The notes under the pieces: generated by a model
Told to the model about the DNA's origin: nothing
The model's input: the letters and a program-made list of their open reading frames with translations, nothing else
Database searches by the model: none
Position numbers and translations under genes: made by a program
IMG/VR virus record: IMGVR_UViG_3300020442_000005
Location: 124,001-188,000 of that record
Length of the DNA stretch: 64,000 nucleotides
Origin: a virus
Reading direction: 5' to 3' (one strand)
Shown here: positions 53,983 through 59,842 of the stretch, piece by piece
How the letters are laid out: the number at the start of each line of letters is the position of its first letter
Position numbering within the stretch: position 1 is the stretch's first letter

Positions 53983-54279
53983 ATGAGAATATCAAAAAGA
54001 CGCTTACGCATGATTATTAAAGAAGAATATACAAAACTTAAAAGACAAGGGTTGTTGAGTGAATCTAGATTCAGCAGCAGAGGATCTTCGTCTAGATTAA
54101 CAGTATCTCAGCTCAGAAGACTGATCAGAGAAGCGCTCGATGAAGAAGATGATTCTGAAGAGGAAGATGATAAACCAGGTCCGGGTGAGGACGCTGAGGG
54201 CCGAATGGGTGCTGGTGATCCTAAAAACGCAAAGAAAAACCCAAGAAAGAAAAAACCCAAAGCGCAAGACATGAGATAA
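53983..54279 (+). CDS. Tagged protein with two tag copies
   Basis: A 98-residue protein. MRISKRRLRMIIKEEYTKLK then RQGLLSE (LSE at 25-27) is followed by a second short copy near 40-52 (LTVSQLRRLIREALDEE, RE-A). After that come an acidic part and a highly basic end (KNAKKNPRKKKPK). The ribosome binding site is AAAGGAGCTATC. Two tags in tandem point to duplication or shuffling of the module. Confidence 0.6.
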   Translation: MRISKRRLRMIIKEEYTKLKRQGLLSESRFSSRGSSSRLTVSQLRRLIREALDEEDDSEEEDDKPGPGEDAEGRMGAGDPKNAKKNPRKKKPKAQDMR

Positions 54280-54301
54280 ATCCTTCAATCCGGAGAAACC
54301 A

Positions 54302-54652
54302 ATGAGAATATCAAAAAGACATCTTAAAAGAATCATCAAAGAAGAATATACAAAATTAAAACGCCAAGGACTTATTAGTGAAGGTTTTCGCGATATGCGC
54401 GGTGGCCATGGCCGTCAAATGAGCTTGCAAGATTACGAAGAGCAAGACCCAAACATGATGGAAGACAATTATGACGCTGCAGTGGAAGAGTGTATGGCTG
54501 CTATTCCAGGAATGATGAAAAAGATTATTTCAATGGGAATGGGACACACTGTAATGAATGACATTTATCATATCTGCGCGCCAATCTGCAAAAGCTACGG
54601 CGTTGATGCTGACGAAGTTTCAGAAGAAATTATGGAAAGACTTGGATACTAA
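54302..54652 (+). CDS. Tagged small protein, predicted capsid-internal (10)
   Basis: A 116-residue protein with the full module: MRISKRHLKRIIKEEYTKLK then RQGLISE (ISE at 25-27). The cargo has an acidic helical part (DNYDAAVEECMAAIPGMMKK) and a small Cys-containing segment (CAPICKSYG). Ribosome binding site: CGGAGAAACC. No enzyme family is recognised. Confidence 0.65.
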   Translation: MRISKRHLKRIIKEEYTKLKRQGLISEGFRDMRGGHGRQMSLQDYEEQDPNMMEDNYDAAVEECMAAIPGMMKKIISMGMGHTVMNDIYHICAPICKSYGVDADEVSEEIMERLGY

Positions 54653-54654
54653 AG

Positions 54655-54960
54655 ATGAAAGTGACCAAGAGACAGATAAAGCGTATTATTCGTGAAGAAT
54701 ACAATAAGATGCGTAGAGAACAGCGTATTGTTACTGAAAGCTATTTTAAAAACCTTTTAGTAGAAATAGAGGATCATCTTTTGTATTTGGCTGACATGCA
54801 TGCCGGTAGTGTACCTATTGAAAAGGTTGTACGGCCATTAAAAAGAAAGTTTAAGCATTTCTCTGGAATGACAAGGGCTACAGTTTTTGCAGAGCTTATG
54901 GAAATGCAGCCCTATTTTAGCGTGATACGGATTGATGGTGACAACATAATTTCTTACTAA
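54655..54960 (+). CDS. Tagged small protein, predicted capsid-internal (11)
   Basis: A 101-residue protein with the module (MKVTKRQIKRIIREEYNKMR then REQRIVTES, with VTE as a possible cut site). The remaining 75 residues look like a mixed helical domain (VEIEDHLLYLADMHAGSVPIEKVV). It starts 2 nt after the previous stop. Confidence 0.65.
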   Translation: MKVTKRQIKRIIREEYNKMRREQRIVTESYFKNLLVEIEDHLLYLADMHAGSVPIEKVVRPLKRKFKHFSGMTRATVFAELMEMQPYFSVIRIDGDNIISY

Positions 54961-54968
54961 AAACTTTC

Positions 54969-54996
54969 TATAAAACGCAAATGACTCCTGTATAAT
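54969..54996 (+). promoter_or_regulatory. Bipartite promoter, TATAAA-N16-TATAAT
   Basis: TATAAAAC at 54969 and a perfect TATAAT at 54991, starts 22 bp apart, 36 bp before the glycosylase ATG. It separates the tagged cluster from the repair and modification genes. Confidence 0.7.
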
Positions 54997-55026
54997 CTAA
55001 TACAACTGATTATATAGGAGTTTTTT

Positions 55027-55833
55027 ATGCCTGAAGGACCTGAAGTCAAACGGATTGGTGAAGGATTAGCCCGAGCCATTTCTGGTAAAACACTTATAGA
55101 AGCCAACATATTGTCTGGCAGATATGCAAAAAAACCACCATCCGGGTGGGAACACATCAACGCTTCAATTCCGCTGCGCGTTATTGGCGCTGGTGTACAC
55201 GGAAAGTTTTTGTATTGGTTGTGCGATAATGAAACCTTCTTTTATTCAACTCTTGGAATGACTGGTTCTTGGAATAAAAAAGCAAAGAAGAATGCACGAT
55301 TGGAGTTCAAATTTTCTGATGGAAGTTCAGTGTATTATAACGACACTAGAAATTTCGGTACATTCAAGGTCGTTAAAGGAAAGCAAAACCTTATTGACAA
55401 ACTTACTGGTCTAGGTCCAGATATGTTAGCTGAGGATGTAACCGACCAAAAGTTTACCGAACGCCTAAGAAAAAAATCTAACTGGGGTATAACAAAAGCA
55501 CTCATGGACCAGTCAGTAATTTGTGGTGTTGGAAATTATATAAAAGCTGATTCGCTTTGGCTAGCCAAGATTAATCCTCACAAAACAGTGTCCGAATTAA
55601 CGGATGGTGAGTTGTCTATATTAAATCGTTCAATCAAAAAAATCATTAGAGAATCTTATGAATCTGGTGGTGCAACGATTAAGTCATACTCTGGTTTTGA
55701 TGACGAGGATGGCGAGTATGGTAGACGTTTTTTGGTTTACGGCCAGGACACCGACCCTGATGGAAATGAAGTTATCAGGGAAGAAACAGCTGATAAAAGA
55801 AATACTCATTGGGTCCCGGTAGTACAAAAATGA
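55027..55833 (+). CDS. Fpg/Nei-family DNA glycosylase, zinc-less finger form
   Basis: A 268-residue base-excision repair enzyme that removes oxidised bases and nicks DNA. The N-terminal PEGPEV (Pro2 nucleophile, Glu3) and GVGNYIKADSLW, the helix-two-turn-helix region, are clear. The C-terminal finger has no Cys pairs; instead GQDTDPDGNEVIREE and KRNTHWVPVVQK stand where the zinc ribbon would be, as in zinc-less members such as NEIL1. It may repair injected or modified DNA. Ribosome binding site: ATAGGAGTTTTTT. The stop overlaps the next ATG. Confidence 0.83.
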   Translation: MPEGPEVKRIGEGLARAISGKTLIEANILSGRYAKKPPSGWEHINASIPLRVIGAGVHGKFLYWLCDNETFFYSTLGMTGSWNKKAKKNARLEFKFSDGSSVYYNDTRNFGTFKVVKGKQNLIDKLTGLGPDMLAEDVTDQKFTERLRKKSNWGITKALMDQSVICGVGNYIKADSLWLAKINPHKTVSELTDGELSILNRSIKKIIRESYESGGATIKSYSGFDDEDGEYGRRFLVYGQDTDPDGNEVIREETADKRNTHWVPVVQK

Positions 55834-55994
55834 AAATTGGCGATCTGGTAAGAGTTGTGGAGTCTCATATTAGCGCGGGTGACTCCGGAGTGGTAGTTGA
55901 ATGCACAAATAAGGCAGTAAACGTTTATTGGGCAGCTGCAGATGCAACATACTGGATAGAAAAAATATATCTCGAGGTCATACATGAAAATTAA
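55830..55994 (+). CDS. Very small SH3-like protein
   Basis: A 54-residue protein beginning at the ATG that overlaps the glycosylase stop. MKIGDLVRVVESHISAGDSGVVV looks like a short barrel with a GDxVxV turn, similar in layout to 23942 and 24184. It overlaps the next gene by 11 nt. Whether it is an independent small adaptor cannot be decided from sequence alone. Confidence 0.5.
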   Translation: MKIGDLVRVVESHISAGDSGVVVECTNKAVNVYWAAADATYWIEKIYLEVIHEN

Positions 55995-56580
55995 AACTAT
56001 CTTAGCGGATCCACCATGGAAACTTTGTACCGGCGGGTCAAAGTCGCTAGCCGTGCATACACATTATCCAGTCCAGAAAAAAGACGAAATAATTCAAACA
56101 ATGAAAGATTGGCTTGACCAATACGATATTGCAGACGAAGCTCATCTATATCTATGGACCGTCAATTCATATTCTGCTGGTTACAGTCGAGGCATATTGG
56201 ATGCTGTTGATGTATGTAATGCGCTAGGATTTAAGCCGATAACAAATATAGTATGGACTAAGCCTCAATCAAATCCAACCCCATATGGTCAAAGAGCTGT
56301 TGAGCTATGTTTATTTGGAGCGCGTTGGAGAAAAGGTATGCATAGGGAAGTGATGTACAAGGGGACTCAAAACCCCGAATGTGTTGCAAATCCTGGATTA
56401 GTCAAGAGTGTCGATTGGTTTACGGCAGATAGACGTGACCACTCGCGAAAACCCGACGAGTTCTATAATTATATTATGAACCGTTCACAAGGACCCTATC
56501 TAGAGCTCTACAGTCGAACCACTCATCCAGGCTGGAATGTAGTAGGAAATCAAACTGATAAATTTAAAATAGGAAATTAA
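55984..56580 (+). CDS. MT-A70-family N6-adenosine methyltransferase
   Basis: A 198-residue AdoMet-dependent methylase. The catalytic DPPW is at 9-12 (ILADPPW), followed by LYLWTVNS and VWTKPQSNPTPYGQRAVELCLFG, and HSRKPDEFYNYI near the end, all typical of the MT-A70 family. It may methylate adenine in DNA or RNA. With the Dam-type enzyme at 51821 this makes two adenine methylases of different classes. Its start lies within the preceding small ORF. Confidence 0.78.
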   Translation: MKIKTILADPPWKLCTGGSKSLAVHTHYPVQKKDEIIQTMKDWLDQYDIADEAHLYLWTVNSYSAGYSRGILDAVDVCNALGFKPITNIVWTKPQSNPTPYGQRAVELCLFGARWRKGMHREVMYKGTQNPECVANPGLVKSVDWFTADRRDHSRKPDEFYNYIMNRSQGPYLELYSRTTHPGWNVVGNQTDKFKIGN

Positions 56581-56581
56581 T

Positions 56582-56746
56582 ATGAAGTCAAAAGACGAAC
56601 TTTCACGTGATTTTGTAAAAATTAATCGATTGCACCGTGACTTGAAGTGGATGGTTTATGATCCAGAATATGATAAGCAAGAATTAAAAGATGCCGTCAA
56701 AGTACTGGCAGAAATTAAAGAAATCATTAGAAAAAAACTGGAATAG
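56582..56746 (+). CDS. Very small hypothetical protein
   Basis: An ORF of 54 residues beginning one base after the methylase stop (MKSKDELSRDFVKINRLHRD) and ending 2 nt before the ClpS start. It is helical and charged, with an end of KEIIRKKLE. The tight fit between neighbours supports it being real. Confidence 0.55.
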   Translation: MKSKDELSRDFVKINRLHRDLKWMVYDPEYDKQELKDAVKVLAEIKEIIRKKLE

Positions 56747-56748
56747 AT

Positions 56749-57087
56749 ATGTCACAAAAAAAGAGAAAAGACGCAGATGGATCTTCTGGCGTAGATCTAT
56801 TGGATAAGGATAAAGCTAAGAACAAGGTTAGGCCACCTAGTAAATATAAAGTCGTGTATCACAATGATAACTTTACGCCAATGGATTTAGTTGTCTTGTC
56901 ATTAATACATTTTTTTAAGCGAGAACCTACCGCTGCTTTTCAAATCATGATGCATGTACACGAAAAGGGAAGAGGTGTCGCTCAAGGAGGACTATCGCGA
57001 GAAATTGCTGAAACAAAATGCGATCGCGTGGTACAATGGTTTAAGTCACAAGGATATCCCTTGTTGGCAACTTTCGAAAAGGAATAG
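56749..57087 (+). CDS. clpS: ClpS-like N-degron adaptor
   Basis: A 112-residue protein. After a polar 30-residue N-terminus comes PPSKYKVVYHNDNFTPMDLVV, LSLIHFFKR, MMHVHEKGRG, AETKCDRVVQWFKSQGYPLLATFEKE. The residues that bind N-terminal amino acids in E. coli ClpS are kept (NDxxTxM, and His66 in VHEKG); one Asp is Asn. ClpS delivers N-end-rule substrates to ClpAP. Here it may redirect host ClpA or act with the phage ClpP-like enzyme. No ClpA is in the window. Confidence 0.83.
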   Translation: MSQKKRKDADGSSGVDLLDKDKAKNKVRPPSKYKVVYHNDNFTPMDLVVLSLIHFFKREPTAAFQIMMHVHEKGRGVAQGGLSREIAETKCDRVVQWFKSQGYPLLATFEKE

Positions 57088-57097
57088 GAGAGAAAAA

Positions 57098-57364
57098 ATG
57101 GCTAATACATCATTAACTTTAGACGATAAAACTATCGGACAAATCGCAAAATGCGTGCAAGTTGCAATTTTAACTGGTACAGACGTTGTAGATCATTTAC
57201 GTCAGTTACAGCTTACTGTAAATACAGAAACATCAAGTATTACTGTTACTGATGAATATTTATCTGTATTCAATGCAAATATTGAAAAAATGTTACAAGA
57301 GGCTGCAGAAAAGGCAACGGAACAGGCGCAAAATGAACCACAACAACTAAGTTTATTTGAGTAA
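57098..57364 (+). CDS. Small hypothetical protein
   Basis: An 88-residue protein with a good ribosome binding site (TAGGAGAGAAAAA) at the ATG at 57098, preferred to a longer frame reaching into clpS. It is acidic and helical (NANIEKMLQEAAEKATEQAQN) and ends in QQLSLFE, which resembles a sliding-clamp-binding motif (QxxLxLF, the beta-clamp consensus). A clamp-associated role is possible but unproven. Confidence 0.55.
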   Translation: MANTSLTLDDKTIGQIAKCVQVAILTGTDVVDHLRQLQLTVNTETSSITVTDEYLSVFNANIEKMLQEAAEKATEQAQNEPQQLSLFE

Positions 57365-57370
57365 ATAATA

Positions 57371-58090
57371 GTGAAGGCTAGGCAGAAAAAGAGAATTAAG
57401 GATACCGCAGCATTAGTAAAAAACGTAAAGGAAATGCATGATGATATGCATTCCTTGTATATCGAATATGATTTGGACCTTAAGGATTTCTTTTTAAGCC
57501 TGGCTGGAGCTGATAACAATAAACAACAACCCAAGCCAAAAACAGGTCAAGAAAGCGAAACGTTTGAATCTCATGATATATCGGTGTCTAAAGAAAATCA
57601 GACATATGATGAACAGCCGGGCGAAACATCAAAATCAAAGAAAGCTCCCCCAAAATCAAAGGGACGTCCACCAAAGCGAAAAATTAAAGAAGTCTATAGA
57701 GCAATAATGAAATTGTGCCATCCGGACAAAATGAAAATGGAAGATCTGGAAGAAAGAGAGTATTATCGACGAAAGGCAGCTCTCAAAATATGTTCAGATG
57801 CTTATCCAAAGAATGATTATGAAGCCCTGATATTTGCGGCCGCATTGGTTGAAATATATGTACCTGGAGTTTCAGAAAAAGAATACATCGATAACCTTAA
57901 TAGCCTTTACTCAAAATACAACCAAAACATATCCAGGATTCAGACTAGTGTAGAATGGGCTTGGGGAACAAACTGGGATACTCTTGAATCAAGATATAAA
58001 ATTATCTCAATGCTTTGCGCAGCAAGAGGTATTCCATTGCCTGAAAAGATACAGGTTATTGAAAAATTAATCGAACATGAAACAAAATAA
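57371..58090 (+). CDS. J-domain protein with low-complexity N-terminus
   Basis: A 239-residue protein with a GTG start. Residues 50-100 are polar and proline/lysine-rich (SKSKKAPPKSKGRPPKRK). Then KEVYRAIMKLCHPDKMKMEDLEE places the HPD triad at 117-119, the hallmark of DnaJ J-domains, with helices on both sides (YYRRKAALKICSDAYPKN). It would stimulate host DnaK ATPase, perhaps in replication or assembly. The C-terminal part is unknown. Confidence 0.68.
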   Translation: MKARQKKRIKDTAALVKNVKEMHDDMHSLYIEYDLDLKDFFLSLAGADNNKQQPKPKTGQESETFESHDISVSKENQTYDEQPGETSKSKKAPPKSKGRPPKRKIKEVYRAIMKLCHPDKMKMEDLEEREYYRRKAALKICSDAYPKNDYEALIFAAALVEIYVPGVSEKEYIDNLNSLYSKYNQNISRIQTSVEWAWGTNWDTLESRYKIISMLCAARGIPLPEKIQVIEKLIEHETK

Positions 58091-58172
58091 ATAAAAATCC
58101 GTGTGAACCCTTGCAGAATGGGGTAAATTATATATGTAAGGAGAAACCTTGCAGGTTCATCATGGAGTAATT

Positions 58173-58538
58173 ATGACCAAAAAACTGACAATGTTTGACC
58201 GCGCTAAGCGCACCTCTTTGGGTAGCCTTTGGCGCACCGGCTTCGTTACGGAGTACGGCGCAGAAGACAAGTTTGCAGCTGCTGTGGCTGCTCATGACAG
58301 CGCTTGGCTCGAGCACAAGGAACTTTGCGCCGAGCAAAAGATTAAGCGTTTAGAGGATAAAGGCGTGACAGCAGATCAAAAGCTGCTTTCAAAAGAACTT
58401 GAACAGCTTGAAAAAAGCATCGCCCACTCAGCATACCGTAACGACGGTTGGCTGAATGCAAGACAGCTTGAGCTCAGTCAATACGGAATGGTGATTGACA
58501 TCATCGCGTACCGCGCCCTTTGTAAACTTCAAAAGTAG
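58173..58538 (+). CDS. Hypothetical protein of higher GC content
   Basis: A 121-residue, mostly helical protein. I start at the ATG at 58173 (GGAGTAATT before it); an earlier ATG at 58149 would add eight residues. Codon use is visibly more GC-rich than in neighbours (gcgcacc, ggcgcag), which may mark a recent acquisition. The leader (58100-58172) holds two short hairpins with repeated TTGCAG. No family is recognised. Confidence 0.55.
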   Translation: MTKKLTMFDRAKRTSLGSLWRTGFVTEYGAEDKFAAAVAAHDSAWLEHKELCAEQKIKRLEDKGVTADQKLLSKELEQLEKSIAHSAYRNDGWLNARQLELSQYGMVIDIIAYRALCKLQK

Positions 58539-58548
58539 GAGAAAGAAT

Positions 58549-58890
58549 ATGTATCGCACACACGAAGAAATATACGGTATCACGGAAGAACAAATGAATG
58601 AAAGACATGCAAAAAACGAATTGCTTGGTCAAATTGAACAACAATCCAAAGTTGCTGGCAGTCATGACCGCCTCCATAAACAACATCTACCAACATGGAC
58701 AATCAAACACGCTCAAGAGGCTTACAAGCGATCAGCCAGGGTACTTGACTTGATCTCAAGTGTAGAAACCTCTCCAGAACTCACTGAAGGAAACAAGCTG
58801 TGGATTCAGACACGCTTTGAGTTAGCTCAGCAGCTCATGGAAAAATATTCTTGGGTAGCAACAAGACTTGACGAACCTTATAAATCATAA
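58549..58890 (+). CDS. Hypothetical protein
   Basis: A 113-residue helical protein. The start at 58549 is chosen for AGGAGAAAGAAT; the longer frame begins inside the preceding gene. Alternating acidic and basic helices (HAQEAYKRSARVLDLI, RFELAQQLMEKY) but no known motif. Confidence 0.55.
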   Translation: MYRTHEEIYGITEEQMNERHAKNELLGQIEQQSKVAGSHDRLHKQHLPTWTIKHAQEAYKRSARVLDLISSVETSPELTEGNKLWIQTRFELAQQLMEKYSWVATRLDEPYKS

Positions 58891-58906
58891 TCATCGAGGA
58901 GAAAAA

Positions 58907-59146
58907 ATGACAGAAAAACAATTTCAGAAAAAAGCACTTGCAGTCATCAAGGCAACACCCGGGCTTACACGAATGGAATGGTTCGAAGCAACCTGTGAAA
59001 AGGATAATCAAAACTGTTTGACATGGCATCAGTTTAAGTTCCAGGTGGCATTGCAGCTTATTCTCGGCGGCCATGTGAAGGCTGAAGGAGACAAGTTCTT
59101 TCATGTATTACATAAACAAACACCAGATACAAAGGATGCAAAATGA
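58907..59146 (+). CDS. Small hypothetical protein
   Basis: A 79-residue protein with CGAGGAGAAAAA upstream of the ATG at 58907. The body (KALAVIKATPGLTRMEWFEATC ... QVALQLILGGHVKAEGDKFF) has the helix-turn-helix-strand layout of a small winged-helix domain, so a DNA-binding role is possible. It overlaps the next gene by 4 nt. Confidence 0.5.
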   Translation: MTEKQFQKKALAVIKATPGLTRMEWFEATCEKDNQNCLTWHQFKFQVALQLILGGHVKAEGDKFFHVLHKQTPDTKDAK

Positions 59147-59616
59147 AACGCGTATTATTTGCTCACGGAAAAGAGGGTAGCCCTAATGGGACAAAAGCAA
59201 TGATGCTAAAAGACAAATTTGACGTCACTATTCCTAAACTTACAAACAGCTATGAGATGGTTGATTTTCTTGAAGATTTAGACATTATCGAAAATATCGG
59301 CAAAGAAGTTGACGTCATGATTGGAAGTAGTCGCGGTGGAGCACTAGTGGCTCAGGCCAGAAATGACGTGCGCAAAATTTTGATATGTCCTGCATGGAAA
59401 AAATTCAAAACACTTTTGCTTCCGTATCTCACCGCGGACGATATCATTATTCACAGTAAGGCCGATGATTTAGTGCCTTTTGAGGATAGCGTCCTCTTAC
59501 GAGACACTTACGGATGTACACTGATAGAAGCCGGTTATGATCACCGCATGGGCGATGATGAAACACTCGCATTGATCGAAGAAACAGTTAGAAAAGTACT
59601 TGAAGGAGAATTATAA
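59143..59616 (+). CDS. Small alpha/beta hydrolase
   Basis: A 157-residue protein with the fold signs of a short alpha/beta hydrolase: VLFAHGKEGSP at the start, nucleophile Ser63 in IGSSRGGAL, an acid in HSKADDLVPFED (about Asp109), and His134 in YDHRMGD. It resembles small bacterial esterases such as YqiA. The substrate is unknown. The ATG overlaps the previous stop. Confidence 0.68.
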   Translation: MKRVLFAHGKEGSPNGTKAMMLKDKFDVTIPKLTNSYEMVDFLEDLDIIENIGKEVDVMIGSSRGGALVAQARNDVRKILICPAWKKFKTLLLPYLTADDIIIHSKADDLVPFEDSVLLRDTYGCTLIEAGYDHRMGDDETLALIEETVRKVLEGEL

Positions 59617-59789
59617 TGACACAACCATGGGATCCAGAATACAGAAGACCTCGAAAAAGAAAACGTACAAGTTTACGCTACAGAGTTAAGAGAAAAATAA
59701 AAACAGGATTGTTTGCTTTAGGGCTTGTCTCTGTCTGCTATATGGCAGTAGCAAAGCACACAATTGCGGCAGCTAATTCTGTAAAATAA
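59616..59789 (+). CDS. Very small basic membrane protein
   Basis: A 57-residue protein that starts in the stop codon of the hydrolase gene. The first 30 residues are very basic (RPRKRKR, RYRVKRKIK), followed by one membrane segment (about 31-50, GLFALGLVSVCYMAVAK). By the positive-inside rule the N-terminus would be cytoplasmic. The role is unknown. Confidence 0.5.
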   Translation: MTQPWDPEYRRPRKRKRTSLRYRVKRKIKTGLFALGLVSVCYMAVAKHTIAAANSVK

Positions 59790-59842
59790 CGCAGCAGCAT
59801 GTAGAATGACATGTCTGTTTAAATTAAATTTAGGAGTAATTT

